Part shown: in pieces, positions 37,201-45,488 of the stretch
Numbering within the stretch: position 1 is the first letter of the stretch
Layout of the letters: every line of letters begins with the position of its first letter
Assembly: GCF_013178945.1 (NCBI RefSeq)
Contig: NZ_JABFDM010000003.1
Span: 744,001 to 808,000, forward strand
Source: Bradyrhizobium aeschynomenes
GTDB lineage: Bacteria > Pseudomonadota > Alphaproteobacteria > Rhizobiales > Xanthobacteraceae
Direction of reading: 5' to 3'
DNA length: 64,000 nt
Made by a program: the position numbers and the translations under genes
Notes under the pieces: generated by a model
The model's input: the letters and a program-made list of their open reading frames with translations, nothing else
What the model was told of the DNA's origin: nothing
Database searches by the model: none

Positions 37201-37316
37201 CGCTGAAGCTGGTGGCCTTCGGAGAACGCCAGTCCATCTCGCTCGGCTACAATGCCGTCATGGGCAGCCAGTATCTCGAACAGTCCGCCGTGCTGAAGGT
37301 GCGCGCGGAGTTTTGA
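34242..37316 (+). CDS. Autotransporter with beta-barrel translocator domain
   Basis: A 1024-residue protein from GTG 34242, which has GGGG 6 bases upstream; a TTG at 34230 is the alternative. The signal peptide is cleaved near GEARA-EC. The passenger (about residues 32-740) is rich in Asn, Thr, Gly and Ser with repeated strand units such as VVINNAGWLGLTV, FTVNNTGTLAVTQ, VVNNRAGGTISATG, IANSGTIANTS and VTNSGTISGSIS, the pattern of a right-handed beta-helix. The autotransporter barrel starts at about residue 746 (ERSVWGSLIGTNVSQHDVAG) and ends in VLKVRAEF. It is secreted to and probably displayed on the cell surface. It lies 324 bases after the receptor gene, with an intervening terminator, and has its own terminator. 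Confidence 0.9.
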   Translation: MKSKSRKRSEAAAASFVLLSTWMVAGEARAECTTPGLMVTCSGAITSAVTVYDAAAAMAPTNGSNAYTPANPAFPATGYNPNPPTTTITLDATAIRNLTTSNQTGLANRGMIVANFSNDEDPAVNNVVINNAGWLGLTVTQLSAGRLHVIVADSQVNRFTVNNTGTLAVTQNSFGTFNAANLNVSIGTTATGRYGSTNLPIISSLFSDDNTNSFVVNNRAGGTISATGNFAAAYYGRADTTIANSGTIANTSWTAASRFYDGHWAIAAFAGAEFETIPGSNPDSPLYKFDSNGNVTVAETKALTLTNNASGVIKGDILALDTNPLTTAAGLAAGSTFPLTGSGSNSGPRDSVIANAGLIQGNIYLGSGEHEVTNSGTISGSISVDQSASRGSFAKGTAGTVAGTFASSGAGTDANGNACPAAGTNTTDPLCAATTNVAATFFGERVFNLVNTGKLGGDIVINDQDDATNTILLKGTGFSGNVIAQNGLGTNALTLDGVTSLASVVNFGMLDLMKSQVTVNGVAGVQLVDGAVLRTTIFGPGGTAVSPSAKLGSITGTLTFAGAGTVAPTLQGIVRNGDVYRVATSVSGTPLDVDFSSALVGFTADTATGALLLNATVRSPSTIAGISPSSLAALNGLFGYAGSNAQVQALGGAVQSLGSDRELRNAGDQLRPFVNGAQVQVPLSTAALFQGQIDNRLTAAAVGPSANSRVASAFASETDPLTSMLMAYGATKARPALKAPAIAPEPERSVWGSLIGTNVSQHDVAGVAGYSGNTGGLVAGIDQRIDSAFRVGAAFGYATSSMDDRTAAGDAVGMQHYQGTVYGAYVQPSWYVNGSAGLALVDYTTTRRINFAGFTDAASGNHKGWLSLVRGEFGVPVKLGEAVLTPFAGVTYARLDQQAYTETSAAGAALTVAKQTTNSVRSNLGVRSTVPLLVTSTYGFGLETLAAWRHEFGNTAQNVTASFAGGGASFVAAGPSPERNLAELGAALKLVAFGERQSISLGYNAVMGSQYLEQSAVLKVRAEF

Positions 37317-37350
37317 TCAGCGGCGTTTGCGCCATGTGTAGATAGGCACG

Positions 37351-37376
37351 AGGGCCGGGAGCGATCCCGGCCCTTT
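37351..37376 (+). terminator. Hairpin after the autotransporter gene
   Basis: AGGGCCGGGA-GCGA-TCCCGGCCCT followed by TTG. It has the same stem sequence family as the terminators at 25357 and 33989. Confidence 0.7.
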
Positions 37377-37822
37377 GCGCGCGTGTCGCCACCGGTGACC
37401 GTGCTGCTCAGTCCGCTCTGCTGCCTGCGCTCGCAACCTGGTGCTTTGGCGCAGTACGCCACGGCCCAACGATGGGATCGCGACTGCCTCGGCGTGCTGG
37501 ATCGCCCCGTTCAAGCCGGCGACGACGGCGCAAGGTGGCGCACGCAGATGACGGTCTCGTACGCCCATGCGTTCTCATGCGCGAGACGCTCTCGATGTGT
37601 GAGTCCCATCGAGATGGACGCGCGCCATCGATCGAGCACGGACGCATGAGCATGGAGATGCAGGAATACGTCCCGGCGTCCCGGTGAATGAATCTGCCCT
37701 GCATCCAGAAAATTGGGAGATCGACGCGATCGCCATGGATCGTCGTTGATGACTGCGAACTTATGCCACGAAGATCGACGAGCTATTGCCCATCTCTCGC
37801 ATCGAACAATGAGGTGATGGAT
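37377..37822. other. Intergenic, no gene recognised
   Basis: About 446 bases after the terminator. A frame open from 37688 runs into the next gene, but codons before 37823 lack coding character. No repeat or promoter motif stood out. Confidence 0.4.
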
Positions 37823-38224
37823 ATGAGCGGCCAGTCATCGAGGTCCCTAGCTGTTGTTTCCGCAGCGGCGCTCGCGATCGGCCTCGCGTCGTGTTCGTGG
37901 CTGCTCCCCGCCGCGATGGCGCGCGATGTCGATGGACGCTATGCCAACTCGCCGCTCAAGAGCTGGTTCGAGAAATTGCGCTCGGCGAAGGGGCCGTGCT
38001 GCTCGGATGCCGATGGCACGGCGCTGTCGGACATGGACTGGGACATGAAGGACGGACGCTATCGCGTTCGCATCGAAGGTCAGTGGTGGATCGTTCCGGA
38101 CGAAGCCGTGGTGACCGAGCCCAATCGTGCCGGGCGGACCATGGTGTGGCCGGTATATTATCGCGAGCTCAACACCGGCCTGCGCATCGATGTGCGCTGC
38201 TTCCTGCCGGGAAGCATGACGTAG
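37823..38224 (+). CDS. Secreted protein with CC-Asp motif, unknown function
   Basis: A 133-residue protein. GAGG at 37811 is 8 bases before the ATG at 37823, better than the ATG at 37817. The signal peptide ends near AAMARD, with a Cys pair inside that could mimic a lipobox but is not well placed. The mature part reads DGRYANSPLKSWFEKLRSAKGPCCSDADG, then WDMKDGRYRVRIEGQWWIVPDEAVV and VRCFLPG. I recall this as a family repeated in Bradyrhizobium genomes, without known function. Confidence 0.7.
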   Translation: MSGQSSRSLAVVSAAALAIGLASCSWLLPAAMARDVDGRYANSPLKSWFEKLRSAKGPCCSDADGTALSDMDWDMKDGRYRVRIEGQWWIVPDEAVVTEPNRAGRTMVWPVYYRELNTGLRIDVRCFLPGSMT

Positions 38225-38247
38225 TTGGAACGACAGGTCGTGAGCAC

Positions 38248-38258
38248 GGGGGGGGGGG
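38248..38258. repeat. Homopolymeric run of 11 G
   Basis: An uninterrupted G11 tract 24 bases after the stop of the preceding gene. It is the longest homopolymer I noticed in the window. It is non-coding. Confidence 0.8.
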
Positions 38259-38387
38259 CAAAGGCGCGGGCGAGATATCGCGTCAGACGCGGTCTCGCCT
38301 TGCGCCGGGCCCACCACTGCCAGCGTGGACGCAGGAGGGGACACGCGCCGCCTGATGGCGGCGCTTTATCCATCCGCAAGAGCTTGA

Positions 38388-39485
38388 CTACTCCGCCGCC
38401 TGCGCCGCGCCGAGCGTCGGATAGTCCGTGTAGCCCTTCTCGCCGCCGCCATACAGCGTGGCGCGGTCCAGCTCGTTGAGCGGGGCGCCGGTCTTGAGGC
38501 GCTCGACCAGATCGGGATTGGAGATGAACGGCTTGCCGAAGGCGATCAGGTCGGCGGAGTCGGCGTCGAGCTGCTTGTCCGCGAGGGCGCGGTCATAGCC
38601 ATTGTTGGCGATATAGGTGCCCTTGAAGCGCTTGCGCAACGACGCGTAGTCGAATGGCGCATTGTCGCGCGGCCCGCCGGTGGCGCCCTCGATGACGTGG
38701 ATGTAGACGAGGTTGAGTGCGTTGAGCTGGTCGACGATGTAGTCGAACAGGGCCTGCGGGTTGGAATCCGAAATGTCGTTGGCGGGAGTCACCGGCGACA
38801 GGCGGATGCCGGTCTTCTCGGCGCCGATGGCACCGGCGACGGCCCTGGCAACCTCGAGCATCAGCCGGGCCCGGTTCTCGATCGATCCGCCATAGGCGTC
38901 GGTGCGCTTGTTGGCGCCGTCCTTGGCGAACTGGTCGAGGAGATAGCCGTTGGCGCCATGGATCTCGACGCCGTCGAAGCCGGCTTCGATCGCGTTGAGT
39001 GCGGCCTGCTTGAAGGCCTCGACGATGCCCGGAATTTCGCTCAGCTCCAGCGCGCGTGGTGTCGAGACGTCGGTGAAGGCGCCGCCGACGAAGGTCTTGG
39101 TCTTGGCCGGGATGGCGGAGGGCGCAACCGGTGCGCCGCCATTCGGCTGCAGCGAGACGTGAGAGATGCGCCCGACATGCCAGAGCTGGACGTAGATGCG
39201 GCCGCCCTTCGCGTGCACGGCGTCGGTCACCTTGCGCCAGCCGGCGATCTGCTCCTTCGAATAGATGCCGGGCGTGTCCTGGTAGCCCTGGCCCTGCTGC
39301 GACACCTGGCTCGCTTCGGTGATCAACAGCCCTGCGCTGGCGCGCTGGGCATAGTAGGTGGCCGTCAGCGGGCCGGCGACAAGGCCTTCGATGGCGCGGT
39401 TGCGCGTCAGCGGCGCCATCACGACGCGATTGGCCAGGGTGATCGGACCCAGCTCGTACGGTTCGAACAGTTTCGATGTGCTCAT
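38388..39485 (-). CDS. Old Yellow Enzyme-type alkene reductase
   Basis: A 365-residue FMN enzyme that reduces activated C=C bonds or nitro compounds with NAD(P)H. The first strand reads LANRVVMAPLTRNRA. The substrate-binding pair His176 and Asn179 and the proton donor Tyr181 are in GVEIHGANGYLLDQF, followed by NKRTDAYGGSIENRARLMLEV, the family signature. The ATG at 39485 (MSTSKLFEPY) has GGAAAG about 6 bases upstream; the frame is open to 39545. It is a stand-alone gene; N-ethylmaleimide reductase (NemA) is the closest named enzyme type. Confidence 0.92.
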   Translation of the reverse strand: MSTSKLFEPYELGPITLANRVVMAPLTRNRAIEGLVAGPLTATYYAQRASAGLLITEASQVSQQGQGYQDTPGIYSKEQIAGWRKVTDAVHAKGGRIYVQLWHVGRISHVSLQPNGGAPVAPSAIPAKTKTFVGGAFTDVSTPRALELSEIPGIVEAFKQAALNAIEAGFDGVEIHGANGYLLDQFAKDGANKRTDAYGGSIENRARLMLEVARAVAGAIGAEKTGIRLSPVTPANDISDSNPQALFDYIVDQLNALNLVYIHVIEGATGGPRDNAPFDYASLRKRFKGTYIANNGYDRALADKQLDADSADLIAFGKPFISNPDLVERLKTGAPLNELDRATLYGGGEKGYTDYPTLGAAQAAE

Positions 39486-39628
39486 CGGGATCTTTCCAGG
39501 AGAGAGGAGGGGGTGGTCAATTGTCCATGGCCGCGACTGGCGCAATGCCGTGAAGTACCTGCCGGACGCAGACGCGCCACGAGCCGTTCGATGCGTGCTT
39601 GGCCGGCGACGGACGGGGGATGGTCACG

Positions 39629-40132
39629 TCAGGCGACGCCGAGGAAGTCCCGCTTGCCGATCTCGACCCCGTTGTGGCGCAGGATGCCGTGCGCGATCGC
39701 GGCGTGAAAATAGAAGTTCGGAAACGAGACCCGGTTGACGAAGTCCTGGCCCTTCAGCGTCGTGCTGACGCCGCCCGCAGCCGGGAAGGTCACGTCGCGG
39801 CTATCAGCACCTTCGAACTGCGCCGGCGTGAACGTCTTCAGATAGTCGATGGTCTTGGCAAGCCGCTGGCGCAGCTCGGCAAAGCTCATCTCGGTGTCGG
39901 GAGTGCTCGGGATCTCGCTGTGCGTCAGCCGTGCGCAGCCCTTGGCGGCGAAGTCGCAGGCGAGCTGGATCTGCCTGGAGAGCGGCAGCATGTCCGGATA
40001 CAGCCGGGCGCCGAGCATCACCTCCGGAGCAATCTTCTTGGCCTCGCAATGGGCCTCCGCCTTGCTGAGCAGGCCGGACAGGCTGCCGAGGATCTGGAGG
40101 TAGGCCGGCACGGTCGAATCGTAGAAGGACAT
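39629..40132 (-). CDS. DUF1993 protein
   Basis: A 167-residue protein starting MSFYDSTVPAYLQILGSLSG at 40132. It matches DUF1993: an all-helical DinB-like fold with LGARLYPDMLPLSRQIQLACDFAAKG, then FPNFYFHAAIAHGILRHNGVEIGKRDFLG at the end, which includes the family His residues. The function of DUF1993 is unknown. It lies 144 bases after the Old Yellow Enzyme gene on the same strand, probably with its own promoter. Confidence 0.85.
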   Translation of the reverse strand: MSFYDSTVPAYLQILGSLSGLLSKAEAHCEAKKIAPEVMLGARLYPDMLPLSRQIQLACDFAAKGCARLTHSEIPSTPDTEMSFAELRQRLAKTIDYLKTFTPAQFEGADSRDVTFPAAGGVSTTLKGQDFVNRVSFPNFYFHAAIAHGILRHNGVEIGKRDFLGVA

Positions 40133-40243
40133 GATGCTCTCGCTGAGGGAGGAGACGGCGCAAACGATGCGTGTTCCCGAGATGGGGTGGCATCCAAGAG
40201 AATGCAACTGCATCTTCTTGCGGTTTTGCGTCCGTCGTCCGAT

Positions 40244-41554
40244 TCACCTCGGCGAGGTCGCGGCCGCCGCGCGCGGCGAGCCGGCCCGCATCCGCGTCAG
40301 CAGCTCTGCCGTCGGCCAGGAGTCGGCGGGCAGACCGAGCCGCAGCTGCATCGTCTTGACCGCGATGCGGCTTTGCTGGCCCAGCACGCCGTCCACCTTG
40401 CCGACATCGAAGCCGGCTTTCACCAGCAGCGTCTGCAGCTCCTTGATTTCGTTGAACGGCAGCTGCGCGACCGGGGCAGTCGGCTTGCGCATCGGCGCGG
40501 CGCCGGCGATGCGGGTGGCGAGATAGGCGGCGGTGGTCGAATAGATCAGCGAGTTGTTCCACTCGGTGTAGGCGGCGAAATTGGCGTAGGCTAGGAACGC
40601 CGGGCCGTTGCGGCCCATCGGCAGCAGCACGGAAGCTTCCAGCGCATCGTTGGGCAGCGGCCGCCCGTCGGCATAGGTCACCCCTAGGCCGGCCCATTTG
40701 CTGCGCGGCGCCTTGACGGTGAGATCGGCCTGCTCCCACGGGAACGTCTGGGGCACACGGATCTCCTCCAGCCACGGCTCGCCGCGGCGCCACTTCAGCC
40801 CGGTCGCGATGTAGTTCGCGGTGGAGCCGATCACGTCGGGCGCGCTGCGCAGCAGGTCGCGGCGGCCGTCGCCGTCATAGTCGACGGCGTAGGTGACGTA
40901 ATGCGTCGGCAGGAACTGGGTCTGGCCGAGCTCGCCGGCCCAGGAGCCGATCATCTCCGACGGCGAGAGGTCGCCGCGGTCGATGACCTTGAGCGCGGCG
41001 ATCGTCTCGCTTTGAAAACGCTCGCTGCGGCGGCAGTCATAGGCCAGCGACACCAGCGAGGGCAGCACTGGCAGATTGCCCATGTTGGCGCCGAAATCAC
41101 TCTCCAGGCCCCAGAACGCGGCGATGACCGCCGGCGGCACGCCATACTCCTTCTCGGCGCGCGTGAACGCGGCCGCGTGCATCCTGATGTGCTGCTGACC
41201 GTTCTGCATCCGGTAGGCCGCCGCCATCCGGCCGGCGAACTCGGTGAACAGCTGGCCGAACACGCGCTGGCCGCGGTCGCGGTTGACGATGCCCTGATCA
41301 TAGGTGAGGTAGGGCGAGGCGGCGGCGATCGCGCGCTGCGACACGCCCTCGGCGATCGCACGCTGCTTCAGCTCGGCGAGAAAGCGGTCGAAGCTCTGGC
41401 CGTTATGGCAGGCTGCCGCCCGCATCGACGGCGCGGGCTTCGGCCGCGGTGCTGTGGCCTCTGGCGCCATCTGCGCGGCGGCGCTGACAACCAGCATGAA
41501 CGAGGTTGCAAGCGCGCTGAAGGTGACGCGCAAGGCAGTCGAAGAGCTTCGCAT
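40244..41554 (-). CDS. Lytic murein transglycosylase, MltB type (GH103) with peptidoglycan-binding domain
   Basis: A 436-residue exported enzyme that cleaves peptidoglycan glycan strands. The signal peptide runs to about residue 27. The catalytic domain spans residues 50-345, with Glu151 in AAFWGLESDFGANMG, the catalytic acid, and AGELGQTQFLPTHYVTYAVDYDGDGRRDLL. A C-terminal PG_binding_1 domain is at about residues 365-425 (IKELQTLLVKAGFDVGKVDGVLGQQSRIAVKTMQ). Stand-alone gene. No lipobox is visible, so it is a soluble periplasmic form. Confidence 0.92.
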   Translation of the reverse strand: MRSSSTALRVTFSALATSFMLVVSAAAQMAPEATAPRPKPAPSMRAAACHNGQSFDRFLAELKQRAIAEGVSQRAIAAASPYLTYDQGIVNRDRGQRVFGQLFTEFAGRMAAAYRMQNGQQHIRMHAAAFTRAEKEYGVPPAVIAAFWGLESDFGANMGNLPVLPSLVSLAYDCRRSERFQSETIAALKVIDRGDLSPSEMIGSWAGELGQTQFLPTHYVTYAVDYDGDGRRDLLRSAPDVIGSTANYIATGLKWRRGEPWLEEIRVPQTFPWEQADLTVKAPRSKWAGLGVTYADGRPLPNDALEASVLLPMGRNGPAFLAYANFAAYTEWNNSLIYSTTAAYLATRIAGAAPMRKPTAPVAQLPFNEIKELQTLLVKAGFDVGKVDGVLGQQSRIAVKTMQLRLGLPADSWPTAELLTRMRAGSPRAAAATSPR

Positions 41555-41751
41555 CCGGTCTCACCGATGGCTGTCTAATCCCTTGTGCGCCCATCGATAT
41601 CCGAACCGCGGCAAAAAGGGAAACGGCGGGAACGCAACCGGCGTTGGCCGCGCGAGGCCATCCAACATGTCAAGGCCCGCAAGGCGCTTGCCGTGCGGGC
41701 CGGTCATTTCGCGTCGGCTTGTCAGGCGCCGCGCGCATCATTGTGCGGCCA

Positions 41752-42000
41752 TCAATATTGGACGCCCGGGCGGTTCGGATAATAGCCGCGGTTGCAGGCC
41801 CGGCGCAGCTTGTCGTCCCAATAGCCACGCTGCGCGGGCGGATAGGTCATCGCCACTTTGTGCGCGTTCGTAAGGCAATTCACATACGGCTTGTTGCTCA
41901 CCCAGCTGAGATCGAGCGCGGCCGACGGTGTCGCCGAACTCGCAAGCAGGCTGACGGAGAGGGCGGCAGCGGCGGCAAGCAGAGCGATCAGACGGTTCAT
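41752..42000 (-). CDS. Small secreted protein, unknown function
   Basis: An 82-residue protein with a signal peptide (MNRLIALLAAAAALSVSLLA, cleavage near PSAALDL). The mature part is about 52 residues with Cys in VNCLTNAHKVAM and RRACNRGYYPN, so one disulfide is likely. AGGGA about 10 bases upstream supports the ATG at 42000. The function is not recognised. Confidence 0.65.
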   Translation of the reverse strand: MNRLIALLAAAAALSVSLLASSATPSAALDLSWVSNKPYVNCLTNAHKVAMTYPPAQRGYWDDKLRRACNRGYYPNRPGVQY

Positions 42001-42121
42001 GATTGTTGGTCCCTGTGATCTCGGCTGCCCGATGCAGCCTGTGACGGGGATCATGATGCAACGTGGCCGAAGCGTATGTGCACGTCGTCACACACGCTTC
42101 GAACCCGCATGATGGCCGTTG

Positions 42122-43762
42122 CTACGCGACCTTCGCCAGCGCGGCCTGCGCCTCGCTCTGGATGCGCTTGAGATGCTCGGCGTCGCGAAAACTTTCGGCG
42201 TAGAGCTTGTTGACGTCCTCGGTGCCCGAGGGACGCGCGGCAAACCAGCCGTATTCGGTCTCGACCTTGATGCCGCCGAACGACTGGCCGTTGCCGGGCG
42301 CCTTGGTGTGCACGACGCGGACGGGATCGCCGGCGAGCTCCTTGAGGTTCAGCGTCTCCGGCGTCAGCGCCTTCAGCGCCGCCTTCTGCGGCGGCGAGGC
42401 CGGCACGTCGATGCGCTCATAGACGGGAGCACCGAGCTCCGAGGTCAGTTCCTTGTACAGCTCGCTTGGGTCGCGGCCGCACTTGGCCATGATCTCGGCG
42501 GCGAGCAGGCCGAGGATGAGGCCGTCCTTGTCGGTGGTCCACACCGTGCCGTCGCGCTTGAGGAACGAGGCGCCCGCGCTCTCTTCGCCGGCGAAGCCGA
42601 AGCTGCCGGTGCCGAGGCCCTCGACGAACCATTTAAAGCCGACGGGCGTCTCGACCAGCTTGCGGCCGAGCTTCCGGGCGACGCGATCGATCAGGGAGCT
42701 CGACACGATGGTCTTGCCGATCGCGGCATCGCTGCGCCAATCCGGCCTGTGCGCGAACAGATAGGAGATCGCGGTCGCCAGATAATGGTTCGGGTTCATC
42801 AGCCCGCCCGTGCGCGTCACGATGCCATGGCGGTCGGCGTCGGTGTCGTTGGCGAAGGCGACGTCGAAGCGCTCGCGCATCGCGATCAAGCTCGCCATCG
42901 CATAGGGCGATGAGCAATCCATGCGGATCTTGCCGTCCCAATCTGCAGTCATGAAGCGAAAGGTCGGATCGACGACATCGTTGACGATCGTGGCGTTGAG
43001 GCCGTAGCGCTCGATGATCGGCGCCCAATACGCGATGGCGGCGCCGCCGAGCGGATCGATGCCGATCTTGATGCCGGCTGATTTCACTGCATCGAGATCG
43101 ACTGTGTTGGCAAGGTCCGCGACATAGGGCGTGATGTAGTCGTACGGATGCACCGAGCCGCGCTGCTTCGCTTGGCCGTAGCTGATGCGCGACACGCCAT
43201 CGAGATCGTTGGCCAGATAGACATTGGCCTGCCGCTCGATCTCGGCGGTCGCGTCGGTGTCGGCCGGACCGCCATGCGGCGGATTGTATTTGTAGCCCCC
43301 GTCCTCCGGGGGGTTATGTGACGGCGTGATGACAACGCCGTCGGCGAGATGCGCCGTGCGGCCCTTGTTGTAGGAGATGATGGCGTGGGAGATCACCGGC
43401 GTCGGCGTGTAGCCGCCGTCCTTGTCGACCATCACCTCGACGCCGTTGGCGCCGAACACCTCGAGCGCGCTGGCGAGCGCCGGCTCTGCCAGCGCATGGG
43501 TGTCGATGCCGACGAACAGCGGGCCGTCGAGGCCCTGCTGGCGCCGGTAGTCGCAGAGTGCCTGCGTGGTGGCGAGAATGTGGTTCTCGTTGAAGCCGGT
43601 CTTGAGCGACGAGCCGCGATGGCCCGAGGTGCCGAACGCGACGCGCTGAGTCGGCTCGTGCGGGTCGGGCTTGAGCGCATAATAGGCCGTGATCAGCCGC
43701 GGAATGTTGGCGAGCGCGGCGTTGGCGATCGGCTTGCCGGCAGCGGGGTCTGTCTTGGCCAT
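42122..43762 (-). CDS. pgm: Phosphoglucomutase (alpha-D-glucose phosphate-specific)
   Basis: A 546-residue cytosolic enzyme interconverting glucose-1-phosphate and glucose-6-phosphate. The phosphoserine is Ser148 in GVVITPSHNPPEDGGYKYNPP. FGTSGHRGSS near residue 43 and the metal loop NDTDADRHG are present. The substrate-specificity loop reads EESAGASFLKRDG and the phosphate-binding end reads ARPSGTEDVNKLYAESF. Length and motifs match the E. coli Pgm branch. It supplies glucose-1-phosphate for UDP-glucose and so for polysaccharides, including periplasmic glucans made by opgGH at 49.5-53.1 kb. Confidence 0.95.
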   Translation of the reverse strand: MAKTDPAAGKPIANAALANIPRLITAYYALKPDPHEPTQRVAFGTSGHRGSSLKTGFNENHILATTQALCDYRRQQGLDGPLFVGIDTHALAEPALASALEVFGANGVEVMVDKDGGYTPTPVISHAIISYNKGRTAHLADGVVITPSHNPPEDGGYKYNPPHGGPADTDATAEIERQANVYLANDLDGVSRISYGQAKQRGSVHPYDYITPYVADLANTVDLDAVKSAGIKIGIDPLGGAAIAYWAPIIERYGLNATIVNDVVDPTFRFMTADWDGKIRMDCSSPYAMASLIAMRERFDVAFANDTDADRHGIVTRTGGLMNPNHYLATAISYLFAHRPDWRSDAAIGKTIVSSSLIDRVARKLGRKLVETPVGFKWFVEGLGTGSFGFAGEESAGASFLKRDGTVWTTDKDGLILGLLAAEIMAKCGRDPSELYKELTSELGAPVYERIDVPASPPQKAALKALTPETLNLKELAGDPVRVVHTKAPGNGQSFGGIKVETEYGWFAARPSGTEDVNKLYAESFRDAEHLKRIQSEAQAALAKVA

Positions 43763-43897
43763 GGAGCATCCTTCGCAAGTTCGAGAAACATCGGCGGCGG
43801 TGGATCGTTCCGCCCCGACAGCAGGCGATCCAACATGGCGGCGTGCGCTGATCCGATCAACGGAAATTCGTGCCGCCTTCGCAGGAGCGCGCGCCGG

Positions 43898-44380
43898 TCA
43901 ATCCGCCAACTCGTAGACGAGGTGCCCAGGCCCGACCAGCCGCGCGGTGAAATTCACCGTGCGTCCGGCGAGCTCCGCGAAACGCCCCGAGGCCAGCCTG
44001 AACACGACCTTGCCGGTCGCCTCGGAGATGGCCGGCGTGCCGTCCTTCATCACCACCGAGCCCGTACCTTCGCTCAGCACGGCCACGGCATAGCCGTCCG
44101 TGCTGCGATGAATGCCGGCGCCGTACAGATATCGGCCCTTCTGGTTCTCCCATTCGGAGGCGACGTTGGCGGTGTAGGTCGCCCCCTTCATCAACCCGTC
44201 GGTGCCGATGCACGAATATTGGAAGCTGACCAGCATGTGACCGGGACGGTCGCCGATCGGCTCGAGGCCCATCGTGCCGACGATCGTGCAGTCGTAGCGG
44301 GCGATGGTGTCGGCGCTCGCGGTTCCGAGGCAGAGCCCCATGCCGACGCACGCGGCCGACGCCGTTCTGGAGAAGTACAT
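43898..44380 (-). CDS. Secreted protein, unknown function
   Basis: A 160-residue protein. The signal peptide is cleaved near TASADT. The mature part is beta-rich: ARYDCTIVGTMGLEPIGDRPGHMLVSFQYSC (two Cys), ATYTANVASEWENQKGRYLYGAGIH, then GKVVFRLASGRFAELAGRTVNFTARLVGPGHLVYEL. I do not recognise the family. It is divergent from the lipoprotein at 44645. Confidence 0.65.
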   Translation of the reverse strand: MYFSRTASAACVGMGLCLGTASADTIARYDCTIVGTMGLEPIGDRPGHMLVSFQYSCIGTDGLMKGATYTANVASEWENQKGRYLYGAGIHRSTDGYAVAVLSEGTGSVVMKDGTPAISEATGKVVFRLASGRFAELAGRTVNFTARLVGPGHLVYELAD

Positions 44381-44644
44381 CCGCTCGCCCCCGCCTTTCT
44401 ATGCCGTGCAAACACTACCATAGATCGCGCTCGGTCCGGCTGCTGTTCCCCGCGACTTGTTTGATCGCGCTACGAAGAACCGGCTCGGCCGATGCTGCCG
44501 TTTCATGCGCTGGACATTAACCACGCCGCGCTGAGACCACCGGCCCGGACCGGCGCTTAAGCCTGAGTTTAACGCATCTCCGTGGAAATAGGAGGCCAAC
44601 GAGGGGCGCGTGGGGCGCGCAGGAGAGTCGTCAGGAGCGGGAAA

Positions 44645-45475
44645 GTGAGAGCGCTTTGTATTGGCGCGTTGGCCGTCGTATCAGTCTTGGCTCTGGCAGG
44701 ATGCAGCCGTCCGGTCATGCCGCAGGTCGCGGCGCCTTGCGTGGATCTGAGCGGCAACGCCTGCGCGGACAATCCTGCCGCCGGTCAGCCGGCGTCGCTG
44801 GCGCCCTCCGAGAAGGTGGTCAAAGCGAAGAGGACGTCCGCCGTTGCGCGTCGTGCGGCCCTGCAACGCAAGCACGCCCGCGCGGCCAAGCGACGCTTGC
44901 CTCCGCAGGTCGCCGCCGCAAGGCCGCCTGAAAAGCCGCCCGCCGCGCCGGCGCCCAGATCATTCTCCGACAAGTCACCTTCCGACAAGTCGTCACCCGA
45001 GCCGGTCCCGCCGGCCGACGGCGCCTCCGCGCCGGTCGTCAAGATTCCGTCGCCCGCGAAGGATACCCCGCCCGCCCCGGGCAAGGTCCAGAGCGAGGTC
45101 ATGGTCGCAGCGGTCACGGTGGCGGCCGAGCTGGCCGAGCGCATGACCGCGCTGCGTGTCCCGGAGGGGCCTGCCGACAGCCATCTCGTGGCCGTGGTGC
45201 TGGCACGTCCGACCGTGCGCGGCCTGGCCGATCTCAGCGGCAAGGTGATCGCGATCGATGAACGTTATGCCAAATCCAATGCGAGGATCACGACGGCCAT
45301 GAATGCCGCCGGTGCATCAGAGGTGCTGCTGCTTGAAGGGCAGGCGACCGCGATCACCCGGCTCAGCAACGGCGAGGTGAACGCGGCCGTGGTCGCACTG
45401 GCCTCGCCGGAAGCCGCCGAGGCGTTTCCGAAGATCGCGGGTTTCCGCCTGTTCACGGTCGCCCTGAAGCCTTAG
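44645..45475 (+). CDS. Lipoprotein with binding-protein-like C-terminal domain
   Basis: A 276-residue lipoprotein from GTG 44645 with GGAG 6 bases upstream. The lipobox ALAGC puts the lipidated Cys at residue 20. A Lys/Ala/Pro-rich linker of about residues 55-150 has a small repeat (SDKSPSDKSS). The C-terminal 95 residues (VVLARPTVRGLADLSGKVIAID, EVLLLEGQATAITRLSNGEVNAAVV) resemble one lobe of a periplasmic binding protein of the TAXI/phosphonate type. It is not adjacent to a permease, so it may be a sensor or structural protein. Confidence 0.65.
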   Translation: MRALCIGALAVVSVLALAGCSRPVMPQVAAPCVDLSGNACADNPAAGQPASLAPSEKVVKAKRTSAVARRAALQRKHARAAKRRLPPQVAAARPPEKPPAAPAPRSFSDKSPSDKSSPEPVPPADGASAPVVKIPSPAKDTPPAPGKVQSEVMVAAVTVAAELAERMTALRVPEGPADSHLVAVVLARPTVRGLADLSGKVIAIDERYAKSNARITTAMNAAGASEVLLLEGQATAITRLSNGEVNAAVVALASPEAAEAFPKIAGFRLFTVALKP

Positions 45476-45488
45476 CTGCAAGGCCAGC

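Noticed and set aside
44645..45475. Substrate-binding protein of an ABC or TRAP transporter
   Set aside because: Only about one lobe of a binding protein is present, after a long low-complexity linker, and no permease genes are adjacent. I kept the neutral lipoprotein call.
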